NCBI GenBank assembly: GCA_016196065.1
Contig: JACPYL010000001.1
Location: 1-64,000, forward strand
Direction of reading: 5' to 3'
DNA from: Acidobacteriota bacterium
Lineage (GTDB): Bacteria > Acidobacteriota > Terriglobia > Terriglobales > Acidobacteriaceae
Length of the DNA stretch: 64,000 nt
The notes under the pieces are model-generated. The model did no database searches. It was not told the DNA's origin and worked only from the letters and a program-made list of their open reading frames with translations. Made by a program: the position numbers and the translations under genes. How positions within the stretch are numbered: position 1 is the stretch's first letter; each line of letters begins with the position of its first letter. Below are positions 24,670 to 32,535 of this stretch, piece by piece.

Positions 24670-26685
24670 ATGAGCAATAAGTTCTACATCACGACCCCGA
24701 TCTACTATGTCAATGCGCGTCCGCATATCGGACACGCCTACACGACCATTGCCTGCGACACCATCGCGCGCCGCCACCGCATGCTTGGCGACGACACCTG
24801 GTTCCTCACCGGCACCGATGAGCATGGACAAAAAATCGAGCGCGCTGCGCAAGCCGCCGGCAAAACTCCACAACAGTTCGCCGACGAAGTCTCCGATTCC
24901 TTCCGCACCAGTTGGGAGCGTCTCGGCCTTTCTTACGACGATTTCATTCGCACGACATCCGATCGCCACAAGCAGGGTGTCCAGGCCCTGTGGCGCAAAA
25001 TTCGCGACAACGGATACATCTACAAAGGCACATACACCGGCCAATACTGCGTCTATGACGAACTTTACGTCGACGCCGTCGGCCCCGGCGCTCCCTGCCC
25101 CGATTGCGGACGCCCCACCGAAACCGTCCACGAAGAGAATTACTACTTCAAGCTTTCCGCCTTCACGGACAAATTGATCCAGCTCTACACCGAGCATCCT
25201 GACTTCATCCGCCCCGAAACGCGCCGCAACGAAGTCATGTCGTTTGTGAAGGGCGGACTGCGCGATCTCTCGATCAGCCGCAGCACGTTCTCGTGGGGTA
25301 TCCCGGTACCCGACGATCCCAAGCACGTGGTCTATGTCTGGCTCGACGCGCTCGCCAACTACATCACCGCGCTCGGGTACGGGCAGGCCGATACTTCCAA
25401 GTACGAGAAATTCTGGCCCGGCGTGCACATGATCGGCAAAGAGATCGTGCGCTTTCACTGTGTGTACTGGCCGGCATTCCTGATGGCCGCGGGCCTTCCC
25501 TTGCCGAAAGGGATCGTCGCCCACGGCTGGTTGCTGTTTGAAGAAAACAAGATGTCGAAGTCGCGCGGCAATATCGTGCGCACCGAAACCATTGTCGACG
25601 TTCTCGGTATCGATGCGCTGCGTTATTTCCTGCTGCGCGAAATTGTCTTCGGACAGGACGGCTCCTTCAGCTTCGACGCGCTCGTTCAGCGGTACAACGC
25701 CGATCTCGCCAACGGTCTCGGCAACCTGGCCAGCCGCACGCTGACCATGATCAGCCGTTACTTCAAGGGCGAAGTTCCCTACCCGTCGCAGACTGGACGC
25801 AAGCCTGCCGACGACGCCGTCGCTGAAGCCGCTCGCAAGACGATCGCGGAATTCGGCAGCCTCTTCGATCAGTATCAATTTTCGCGCGCACTCGAAGTGG
25901 CCTGGGGATTGGTCGCAGCCGTCGACAAGTACATCGTCGAAAACGAGCCCTGGTCTCTCGGCGAGAAACAGGACGAAGAAAGCCGCGCCCGTCTGGCGAC
26001 CGTCCTTTATACGAGTGCCGAAGCCTTGCGCATCGTCACTGCACTCGCTTATCCCGTGATTCCGACCGCGGCCGCAAAGATCTGGACTCAGCTCGGCCTC
26101 GGAGACATTGCGAAGTTCGACCTATCCACCCTGCAATGGGGACAACTTCACCTGGGCACCAAGCTCGGCGAAATACAGGCCGTGTTCCCGCGCGCCGACA
26201 AATCCGCGGTAGAGAGGATGCACAAAATGGAAGAACAGAAAGACAGTGTGGGGACAGGTCTTGCACCTGCCCAGCCGAGCGAAGCTCGGCAAGCGTCGGC
26301 GGCCACAGCAACTCCGCCCCCGGCCGTACCTGCGAAACCCGCTCCCGCAATTCCCGAGGGCAAAATCAGCATCGACGATTTTGCCAAGGTCGAGTTGCGC
26401 GTCGCCCTGGTGAAAACCGCCGAGCGCGTCAAAGGCGCCGACAAGCTCCTGCGCATCGAAGTCGACCTCGGCACCGAAGTCCGCCAACTCGTAGCCGGAA
26501 TCGCCGAAGCCTACGAACCCGAAGCTCTCATCGGCAGAAAAGTCGTCATCGTTGCCAACCTCGCTCCACGCAAACTCCGCGGACTCGAATCCAACGGCAT
26601 GATCGTCGCCGCGTCTCCCGAAGGCGGTAAGCCAGTGCTGGCCAGCTTTCTGGAGGACGTCCCGATTGGCACGAGGCTGAAGTAG
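24670..26685 (+). CDS. metG: Methionyl-tRNA synthetase with C-terminal tRNA-binding domain
   Basis: Product of 671 residues. The N-terminus has YYVNARPHIGHAYTTIACD (HIGH motif), the connective peptide a CPDC zinc knuckle (APCPDCGRPTE), and the KMSKS loop is NKMSKSRGNIV. An anticodon-binding helical domain follows. The last 110 residues are a Trbp111/EMAP-like OB domain (SIDDFAKVELRVALVKTAERVKGADKLLRIEVDLG ... RGLESNGMIVAA). Between these a dispersed repeat is translated at about residues 526-544 inside an Ala/Pro-rich linker. ATG 24670. Confidence 0.96.
   Translation: MSNKFYITTPIYYVNARPHIGHAYTTIACDTIARRHRMLGDDTWFLTGTDEHGQKIERAAQAAGKTPQQFADEVSDSFRTSWERLGLSYDDFIRTTSDRHKQGVQALWRKIRDNGYIYKGTYTGQYCVYDELYVDAVGPGAPCPDCGRPTETVHEENYYFKLSAFTDKLIQLYTEHPDFIRPETRRNEVMSFVKGGLRDLSISRSTFSWGIPVPDDPKHVVYVWLDALANYITALGYGQADTSKYEKFWPGVHMIGKEIVRFHCVYWPAFLMAAGLPLPKGIVAHGWLLFEENKMSKSRGNIVRTETIVDVLGIDALRYFLLREIVFGQDGSFSFDALVQRYNADLANGLGNLASRTLTMISRYFKGEVPYPSQTGRKPADDAVAEAARKTIAEFGSLFDQYQFSRALEVAWGLVAAVDKYIVENEPWSLGEKQDEESRARLATVLYTSAEALRIVTALAYPVIPTAAAKIWTQLGLGDIAKFDLSTLQWGQLHLGTKLGEIQAVFPRADKSAVERMHKMEEQKDSVGTGLAPAQPSEARQASAATATPPPAVPAKPAPAIPEGKISIDDFAKVELRVALVKTAERVKGADKLLRIEVDLGTEVRQLVAGIAEAYEPEALIGRKVVIVANLAPRKLRGLESNGMIVAASPEGGKPVLASFLEDVPIGTRLK
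26246..26300. repeat. Dispersed repeat inserted in metG
   Basis: gtgtggggacaggtcttgc, then cacctgcccagccgagcgaa and gctcggcaagcgtcgg: two inverted pairs (caggtc...cacctgcc, ccgagcgaagctcgg). It encodes part of the linker before the C-terminal OB domain. Confidence 0.7.
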
Positions 26686-26715
26686 GGTTTACTAATCACT
26701 ATCCACTGATTGCTG

Positions 26716-27558
26716 ATGTTCATCGATTCGCACGCCCATCTCGAAGGCAAACGCTACGATTCTGATCGCGACGAAGTGCTTGCCCGTGCGAAAGCGAACG
26801 GCATCGAAACCTACCTCGCGATCGGCAACGGCGAAGGCCCTGACACCGCCGACTGCGGAATCCGTCTCGCCGAGCAATATTCCGGCAAGCCGGAATACCC
26901 GGAAATATGGGCGAGCATCGGCATTCATCCACATGAAGCGCATCTTGCCAACGATGCCGCCTACGCCCGTTTGAATGAATGGGCGCGCCATCCCAAGGTA
27001 ATCGCGTGGGGCGAAATCGGACTCGATTACTTTTACGACCACTCGCCGCGTGACATTCAAAAAGCCGTCTTCCTGCAGCAGATAGAACTGGCCCGCGCGG
27101 CGAAGCTCCCGATCATCATCCATTGCCGCCCCTCCGACAACAGCGAAAATGCCTGGGACGACTGCCTTTCCCTGATCTCCGAACACTGGGCTCCCACCGG
27201 CCTCGGCGGGATTCTCCACTGCTTCACGGGAACGGTCGAGCACGCGCGCCGCGGACTCGACCTCGGCTTCCTGATTTCCTTTGCCGGGAACATTACCTTC
27301 CCCAAAGCGCAAAACATCCGCAACGCCGCTCAGATTGTCCCGCTGGACCGCATCCTGATCGAAACCGATTCGCCCTACCTCGCCCCCATCCCGCACCGTG
27401 GAAAGCGCAACGAACCGGCATTCGTGAAAGAAGTCGCCCGCCAGATTGGCGAACTCCGAACCCTCTCCCCCGAAGAAGTCGGCTCGCAAACCACCGAGAA
27501 TTTCTACAAATTTTTCAAACTCCGCGAAAAATTTGAAAAACACACACCCCGAGCTTGA
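26716..27558 (+). CDS. TatD-family metal-dependent hydrolase
   Basis: Product of 280 residues starting MFIDSHAHLEGKRYDSDRDEVLARA, with the first metal ligands in DSHAHL. Further TatD signatures are ASIGIHPHEAH, AWGEIGLDYFYDHSPRDIQKAVFLQQIELA, PIIIHCR, ILHCFTGTVEHA and ILIETDSPYLAPIPHRGKRNEPAFV. The ATG at 26716 is preferred over an upstream TTG. Family members are DNases or D-aminoacyl-tRNA-related hydrolases. Adjacent to metG, a frequent pairing in bacteria. Confidence 0.93.
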   Translation: MFIDSHAHLEGKRYDSDRDEVLARAKANGIETYLAIGNGEGPDTADCGIRLAEQYSGKPEYPEIWASIGIHPHEAHLANDAAYARLNEWARHPKVIAWGEIGLDYFYDHSPRDIQKAVFLQQIELARAAKLPIIIHCRPSDNSENAWDDCLSLISEHWAPTGLGGILHCFTGTVEHARRGLDLGFLISFAGNITFPKAQNIRNAAQIVPLDRILIETDSPYLAPIPHRGKRNEPAFVKEVARQIGELRTLSPEEVGSQTTENFYKFFKLREKFEKHTPRA

Positions 27559-27616
27559 TCTGCCCAGACCCTGAATCTTCTGATACCCTCAAGAGTCAAA
27601 TAGTGGGGCGCCAAAA

Positions 27617-27697
27617 AACAGCTACGAGCGTCGAGCCACGAGCTGCGATCGACTTGATTTTGACGTTTGCTCGCAGCCCGTAGCTCGCAGCAATTTC
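27617..27697. repeat. Dispersed repeat, GCTCGCAGC-type
   Basis: Inverted units tacgagcgtcgagccacgag and gctcgcagcccgtagctcgc separated by a short spacer, in the gap before the yajQ gene. Confidence 0.6.
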
Positions 27698-27731
27698 GTC
27701 CCGCTCGACAATTTATATACAGTAGAGAGCC

Positions 27732-28229
27732 ATGCCCGATAACACTTTCGATATCGCAAGCAAAATCGACATGCAGGAAGTTTCCAACGCCATCCAGCAG
27801 GCGATGAAGGAAATCACTACCCGCTTCGATCTCAAGGACTCAAAGTCCAGCATCGAACTCGAAGGCAAGGACGCCATCATCCTGCACTCTGCCGACGAGT
27901 ACAAACTGAAGCACGTCAACGATGTCTTCCAGCAGAAGCTCGTCAAACGCAATGTCTCGCTCAAGGGTCTGACCTACGGCCCCGTCGAGCCCGCCGCCGG
28001 CAGTACCGCGAAACAGAAGATCACCATGCAGCAAGGCATCCCGATCGAAAAAGCGCGCGAGATCGTCAAGCTGATCAAGGAATCGAAGAAAAAAGTGCAA
28101 GCATCCATCCAGGGAGACGTAGTGCGCGTCAGCGGCAAAGACCGCGATTCCCTGCAAGAAATCATTGCCATGATGCGGCAGCACGATTTCGGAATTGATA
28201 TGCAGTTTACGAATCACCGTACGAATTAG
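27732..28229 (+). CDS. yajQ: YajQ-family nucleotide-binding protein
   Basis: Product of 165 residues, the usual YajQ length. Family segments are TFDIASKIDMQEVSNAIQQAMKEITTRFDLKDSKSSIELEGKDAIIL, VFQQKLVKRNVSLKGLTYGPVEPA and KARAIVKLIKESKKKVQASIQGD-like VRVSGKDRDSLQEIIAMMR. Homologues bind cyclic di-GMP and act with a transcription factor, or bind tRNA/nucleotides. Upstream of the polyprenyl synthase gene with a repeat-filled 91-nt gap. Confidence 0.93.
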   Translation: MPDNTFDIASKIDMQEVSNAIQQAMKEITTRFDLKDSKSSIELEGKDAIILHSADEYKLKHVNDVFQQKLVKRNVSLKGLTYGPVEPAAGSTAKQKITMQQGIPIEKAREIVKLIKESKKKVQASIQGDVVRVSGKDRDSLQEIIAMMRQHDFGIDMQFTNHRTN

Positions 28230-28237
28230 GGCAATTC

Positions 28238-28310
28238 ACCGCCGAGACACAGAGAAAACCGAATTCTAATTTTGCATTCCTCTGTGACTCTGTGCCTCTG
28301 TGGTGCAAAA
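28238..28310. repeat. Dispersed repeat, CCTCTGTGG family
   Basis: Inverted units ccgccgagacacagagaaaa and cctctgtgactctgtgcctc followed by tgtggtgcaaaag, in the yajQ-prenyltransferase gap. Same family as 1088-1127. Confidence 0.7.
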
Positions 28311-28320
28311 GAAGTTACAA

Positions 28321-29310
28321 GTGAGCGCAACCACCGTCATTAACGGAAAAGAAATCTTCGACCTGCTCCGGGACGACCTCGTCGCCATTGAAGACGAATT
28401 TGGCCGCGACACCGTTTCCAACGTCGCCGCCATCACCGAGATCGGCGAATACCTTCGCGCCGGCGGCGGCAAACGCATCCGTCCCGCACTCCTGCTACTT
28501 TCCGCCAAGCTCCTGAACTACAAAGGCAACGGCGCAGTGAAGATGGCCTCGGTGGTTGAGATCATTCACACCGCCACGCTCGTCCACGACGACATCATCG
28601 ACGAAGCCCAGATCCGCCGCGGACGTCCCGCCGCCAATACGCAGTGGGGCAATTCGAAGTGCGTACTCGCCGGCGATTGGCTCTACATGCAGGCTTTTAA
28701 AATCGCCGTGCAGGAGCGCAACTTCCGCATCCTCGACGTCCTCATCGAACTCACGCAGCAGATGGTCGAAGGCGAACTGCTGCAGATGGAAAAGCTCGGC
28801 AAGATGATCTCGCTGCAAGAGCATCTCGACCTGATCTATCGCAAGACAGCGTGCCTGTTTTCCGTTTGCATGCGCGCTGGTGGAATCCTCGGCGGCGCGA
28901 CTGCCGAACAGGAAGAGCGCCTCGGACAATATGGACGCGACCTCGGCCTAGCTTTCCAGATCGTCGACGACGTGCTCGATCTCACTGCCTCCGAGAGTGT
29001 CCTCGGCAAGCCAGTCGCCAGTGACCTGCGCGAAGGCAAGGCGACCATGGCCATCATCCACGCGCTCGAACGCTGCACGCCCGCCGAACGCCGTCAGATC
29101 GAGACCGTCATGCTCGACCGCGCCTTCAACGGAGTCACGCACGCCGACATATTGGCCATTCTGCACCGCTATGGATCATTGGACTTCGCTTCGAAAGAAG
29201 CGGCCCGTTATGCCGAGTCCGCGCGCAACGCCATCTGCGCCTTCCCGGACTCTGAAATCAAACGCGCGTTGCTCTGGGCACCGGAATTCGTAGTCGCCAG
29301 AGAGAAATAG
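28321..29310 (+). CDS. Polyprenyl diphosphate synthase (long-chain, octaprenyl type)
   Basis: Product of 329 residues. The first aspartate-rich motif is LVHDDIIDEAQIRRGRPAAN and the second LAFQIVDDVLDLTAS; GGGKRIRPALLLLSAKLL and EGELLQMEKLGK are also typical. The GTG at 28321 is preferred; an upstream GTG at 28300 lies inside a dispersed repeat. The residues five positions before the first motif, which set chain length, cannot be used here with confidence, but the overall form matches trans-long-chain synthases used for quinone side chains. Confidence 0.92.
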   Translation: MSATTVINGKEIFDLLRDDLVAIEDEFGRDTVSNVAAITEIGEYLRAGGGKRIRPALLLLSAKLLNYKGNGAVKMASVVEIIHTATLVHDDIIDEAQIRRGRPAANTQWGNSKCVLAGDWLYMQAFKIAVQERNFRILDVLIELTQQMVEGELLQMEKLGKMISLQEHLDLIYRKTACLFSVCMRAGGILGGATAEQEERLGQYGRDLGLAFQIVDDVLDLTASESVLGKPVASDLREGKATMAIIHALERCTPAERRQIETVMLDRAFNGVTHADILAILHRYGSLDFASKEAARYAESARNAICAFPDSEIKRALLWAPEFVVAREK

Positions 29311-29421
29311 CAGCCTTTTGGGCCAATCGACAATCCAATGGCTTGCCACGAATCAAACGGCTTGGAGTTGTGAGCGACACCTGACAGCCAATAGCTAAGT
29401 GCATTTCCAAGAGCACACTGA

Positions 29422-30393
29422 ATGGACGATCTCCTCCCACTTCTCTCTCGTCACGGCTACCTGATCCTGGGAGCGTTCTGCTTTGCGGAAGCGATCGGAC
29501 TGCCATTGCCCGCCGCGCTCGCCATCCTGACTGCCGGCGCCGTCTCGGCCTATGGCAAATTAAACATCTATTCTGTGATCGGCCTCGGGTGCGTCTCGAT
29601 GCTGGTTGGTGATTTGATTCTCTACTTCACTGGACGCTTCAGCGGATGGGCTTTGCTCGGCCTGCTCTGCCGCCTGTCGGCCAATCCTGAAACTTGCATC
29701 CTCCGTTCCGCTGAATATTTTTATAAGCGCGGCAAGCAGACTCTGCTCTTCGCCAAGTTCATTCCCGGCATCAACACCATGTCGCCCCCACTTGCCGGCA
29801 GCATGAAAATGCGGCTGGGCCAGTTCCTGCAATTCGACGCACTCGGAGCGCTCTTCTACGTCGGAGCGTATTCCCTGGCCGGTTACATTTTCAGCGATTT
29901 CCTGCGCGCCATCACCCGTGGAGTCCGCTCCGCCGGGTCAGCCGCGGAAGTTGTTCTCGGCGTCGGTCTCGCCGCCTACGTCGTCTACCGCATTTGGATG
30001 TACCGAAAATACCGCATGCTCGACATGGTTCCGCGCGTGCCCGTGGAAGAACTCGCCCGCCGCCTGGCATCCGCCGAAGCGCCCAATGTCATCGTCGCCG
30101 ACGTCCGCAGCCATGGATACTACGACGCCGCTTCCGAACGTATCGCCGGATCGGTTCGCCTCGAACCCAACAATCTGGAGGAAGAGATCAAGAATCTCCC
30201 GCTCGACCGGGAAATTTATCTCTACTGTACTTGACAGCGCGAAGCCACGAGCGCCCGGGTGGCGCACCTACTCCAAGGACACGGCTTCAAAGCGTTTGTC
30301 ATCACCGGTGGACTCCGCGCCTGGCGCAACGCTGGTCAACCCGTTGAACCCGTCCCTCATGACGACCTCATCAAACTCCCAATGTTTGAGTGA
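29422..30393 (+). CDS. DedA-rhodanese fusion interrupted by one in-frame UGA (candidate selenoprotein)
   Basis: Reading through a single TGA at 30232-30234 gives a 323-residue protein. Residues 1-200 are a DedA-type membrane protein (CFAEAIGLPLPAALAILTAG, LFAKFIPGINTMSPPLAGSMKM). A rhodanese domain follows (VIVADVRSHGYYDAASERIAGSVRLEPNNLEE ... EIYLYCT-UGA-QREATSARVAHLLQ ... GFKAFVITGGLRAWRNAG), ending at TGA 30391-30393. The downstream part is clearly the rest of the domain and in the same frame. The UGA is two codons after the likely catalytic Cys, where related fusion proteins (from memory) have Cys. Alternatives: a nonsense mutation or sequencing error. The ORF truncated at the UGA ends at residue 270. 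Confidence 0.8.
30251..30265 (+). promoter_or_regulatory. Possible bacterial SECIS-like stem-loop after the UGA
   Basis: GCGCC (30251-30255) pairs with GGCGC (30261-30265) across the loop CGGGT, which has a G in its second position. The loop begins about 22 nt after the UGA codon, within the range reported for bacterial SECIS hairpins. Such short GC stems are common in a GC-rich genome, so this is weak on its own. Confidence 0.4.
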
Positions 30394-30420
30394 CAAGAAA
30401 TCACAATCCATTTGACATTC

Positions 30421-30470
30421 CCTTCGTGCACCTTCGTGGAACCTTCGCGTCCTTCGTGGTAAAGCCCTTT
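30421..30470. repeat. Dispersed repeat, CCTTCGTGG family
   Basis: ccttcgtgcaccttcgtgga and ccttcgcgtccttcgtggt with the usual taaagcccttt end, between the DedA-rhodanese and MobA-like genes. A minus-strand ORF over it gives HEGREGSTKVHEG and is an artefact. Confidence 0.8.
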
Positions 30471-30544
30471 GCAGCCCGCTCCAGAATCGACACGCTGTGA
30501 TCGCCTTCCTTGGCACACCGTGCCCAGGATGCTATCTTCAAACC

Positions 30545-31174
30545 ATGGGCCGATCACCAAGCTTTTGCGGCGTGATACTGGCGGCGGGAGAATCTTCCCG
30601 CATGGGTCGCGATAAGGCTCTACTACCCTGGCCTGCCGACTCCTCCAATCCCCATGAGACATTTTTGTCCTCCTCGATCCGGCTCTTCGCTCCCCACGTT
30701 GACCTCGTTTTAGTCGTCGCCGGAAAGAACGAGCCTGAATTGGCGCCCATCGTCTACGCGCGTGGCGCATCTGTCGTCGTCAACCCCGATCCTTCGCGGG
30801 GGCAATTCAGTTCCCTGCAGGCTGGCCTCCATGAAGTTCTGAATCGCGGACGCGACGCCGCCATGATTACGCTCGTGGACCGTCCCCCTGTGCAACCTGC
30901 AACCCTTCAGTTCCTGATCGATGAATTCGAACGCATCCTCGCCCACTCGATCTGGGCCGTCGTCCCCGAATTCCAGGGCAAGCATGGACATCCAATTCTT
31001 GTTGGACGCGAAATGATCGAAGCCTTTCTGCGCGCTCCCGCCACGGCCAGCGCCCGCGAAATCATGCACGCGCATCAAGACCGCATCGCATACGTTCCGG
31101 TCGACGATCCTTTCGCTGCCGCAAATATCGATACGCCTGAGCAGTACGCAGCCTTGCCCGCCCCCACCACCTAG
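30545..31174 (+). CDS. MobA-like nucleotidyltransferase
   Basis: Product of 209 residues starting MGRSPSFCGVILAAGESSRMGRDKALLPW, with the LAAGxSxRMGxxK nucleotide-binding signature, followed by ARGASVVVNPDPSRGQFSSLQAGLHEVL and ALVDRP-like AMITLVDRPPVQPATLQFLIDEF (the metal-binding Asp). ATG 30545; a GTG at 30497 is possible. The family adds CTP or GTP to molybdopterin (MocA/MobA) or acts on other NTP-sugar chemistry; no Mo-cofactor genes are adjacent, so the substrate is open. Confidence 0.85.
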   Translation: MGRSPSFCGVILAAGESSRMGRDKALLPWPADSSNPHETFLSSSIRLFAPHVDLVLVVAGKNEPELAPIVYARGASVVVNPDPSRGQFSSLQAGLHEVLNRGRDAAMITLVDRPPVQPATLQFLIDEFERILAHSIWAVVPEFQGKHGHPILVGREMIEAFLRAPATASAREIMHAHQDRIAYVPVDDPFAAANIDTPEQYAALPAPTT

Positions 31175-31269
31175 CACCCCTGCGCGCGTGTTTTTTGTTC
31201 AGAACTCAGTTAAGTAACGCTCTCGTAACCAAGTTTCTCTAAAATAGATCAGTGCTTCTTATAGAACTG

Positions 31270-31320
31270 TTATCCCGACACCGAGCTTGCCGAGGGGGAG
31301 GGATCTGCAGTTGGTAGCGG
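31270..31320. repeat. Dispersed repeat, GAGGGATCTGCAGT family
   Basis: ttatcccgacaccgagcttg, then ccgagggggagggatctgcagt; a better-paired copy is at 35850-35933. It lies in the gap upstream of the HAD phosphatase gene (31175-31374), where no gene is seen. Confidence 0.7.
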
Positions 31321-31374
31321 AATTGCGCCGCAAAGCGTCACAACCTGGAAAGGATTTTCAGCAGCCTCATCTTC

Positions 31375-32076
31375 ATGACAAATCTCAAACCCGCACAGTC
31401 CACATTCATCGCGAGCGTTCTCCAACTCAAGCCCAAAGTCGCGGCCTTCGATTGCGATGGTACCCTCTGGTCCGGCGATGCCGGCGAAAGCTTCTTCCGC
31501 TGGTCGATGGAGCGAGGCATGGTGTCGGAAGACATCGCCAGCTGGGCACGTGCGCGTCACGCCGACTACAAGGAAGGTCTGGTGGACGAGGACATCATGT
31601 GCGGCGAGATGTGCACGATGTACCGCGGGCTGCGCGAAGAAGCACTCCAGAACGCGACCGACGAATTTTTCGAGATTGGAATTGCCCCAGGCATTTTTCC
31701 CGAAATGCGCGAACTCGTTCTGCGCCTGCGCGCCGCCGGGACCGATGTGTGGGCCGTGTCTTCCTCCAACCACTGGATCATCCGTTCCGCCATGCGCGGA
31801 TTCGGGATTCCTTCAGACCGGATTCTCGCCGCCGAAGCCATCGTCAAGGATGGAGTGATCAAAGACGACCTCGTCCGCGTTCCCAGCGGCCCTGGCAAGC
31901 CGGACGCCCTTCGCGAAGTTCTGCCATCGCCGCCGGATTGCGCCTTCGGCAATTCCGTCTGGGATCGCGAAATGCTGGAAATGGTGGAGCACCCCTTCGC
32001 GATCAACCCGAACGCCAGACTGCAGGAGATCGCCGAAGGGAAATCCTGGCCGATCTACCAGCCAAATCACAAGTAG
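31375..32076 (+). CDS. HAD-IB family phosphatase, phosphoserine-phosphatase-like
   Basis: Product of 233 residues. Motif I FDCDGTLWSGDAGESFFRWSM is complete (DxDxT), motif II is AVSSSNHWII, and motif III/IV lies near LRVPSGPGKPDALREVL and GNSVWDREMLEMV. A four-helix cap (DYKEGLVDEDIMCGEMCTMYRGLREE) sits between motifs I and II. The arrangement fits a phosphoserine-phosphatase-like enzyme acting on a small phosphate ester. It stands alone. Confidence 0.85.
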   Translation: MTNLKPAQSTFIASVLQLKPKVAAFDCDGTLWSGDAGESFFRWSMERGMVSEDIASWARARHADYKEGLVDEDIMCGEMCTMYRGLREEALQNATDEFFEIGIAPGIFPEMRELVLRLRAAGTDVWAVSSSNHWIIRSAMRGFGIPSDRILAAEAIVKDGVIKDDLVRVPSGPGKPDALREVLPSPPDCAFGNSVWDREMLEMVEHPFAINPNARLQEIAEGKSWPIYQPNHK

Positions 32077-32109
32077 GCCCTTACGATTGCTTTTGGGTGG
32101 CGCAGCGGA

Positions 32110-32484
32110 TCACTCCCTCTCGGAGGGATCTACAATTTTTCCCAGCAGCACCCGCAACGTATCGATTGCCAGATGACTCGCATGCTCCGACGCCTGCGGC
32201 AGACCGCCCACCGCATTCACCAACTCGTCTCGCCGAAGCTCACGCCCTTCCTCGATCGTTCGTCCGCGCACTAACTCCGTGACCGCCGAGCCGCACGCCA
32301 TCGCCGCGACACATCCCTTGGCGCGAAAGCGAATATCTAAAATCCGTCCGTCCAGCACCTTGATCGTAAGTCTGAGGACGTCTCCGCATGCCGGATTGCC
32401 CAGCTCCGCCGCAGCATCGGGCGATTCGACATCGCCGGCGTTTCGCGGATTCTGAAAATGGTCCAGCAGCTCTGGCGAGTACAC
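32110..32484 (-). CDS. NifU/IscU-like iron-sulfur scaffold protein
   Basis: Product of 124 residues when started at GTG 32484 (MYSPELLDHFQNPRNAGDVESPD, the classic NifU N-terminus); the frame continues upstream without coding evidence. Scaffold cysteines: NPACGD and KGCVAAMACGSAV. The third IscU cysteine near the C-terminus is absent: the aligned segment is ASEHASHLAIDTL where IscU has HCSxLA. It therefore may not assemble clusters in the standard way. No iscS, iscA or hesB is adjacent. It is convergent with the HAD gene. Confidence 0.8.
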   Translation of the reverse strand: MYSPELLDHFQNPRNAGDVESPDAAAELGNPACGDVLRLTIKVLDGRILDIRFRAKGCVAAMACGSAVTELVRGRTIEEGRELRRDELVNAVGGLPQASEHASHLAIDTLRVLLGKIVDPSERE

Positions 32485-32535
32485 TGTCGCGATTGTAATG
32501 CCGACTAGGCAATTTTCTTCCCCTACAATGGTTCC

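Noticed and set aside
30357-30770. 137-residue minus-strand ORF with HEGREGSTKVHEG.
   Set aside because: The peptide is the translation of the CCTTCGTGG repeat; the rest is antisense to the MobA-like gene.
31287-32282. 331-residue plus-strand ORF.
   Set aside because: Arg/Pro/Ser-rich shadow of the HAD phosphatase gene in another frame.
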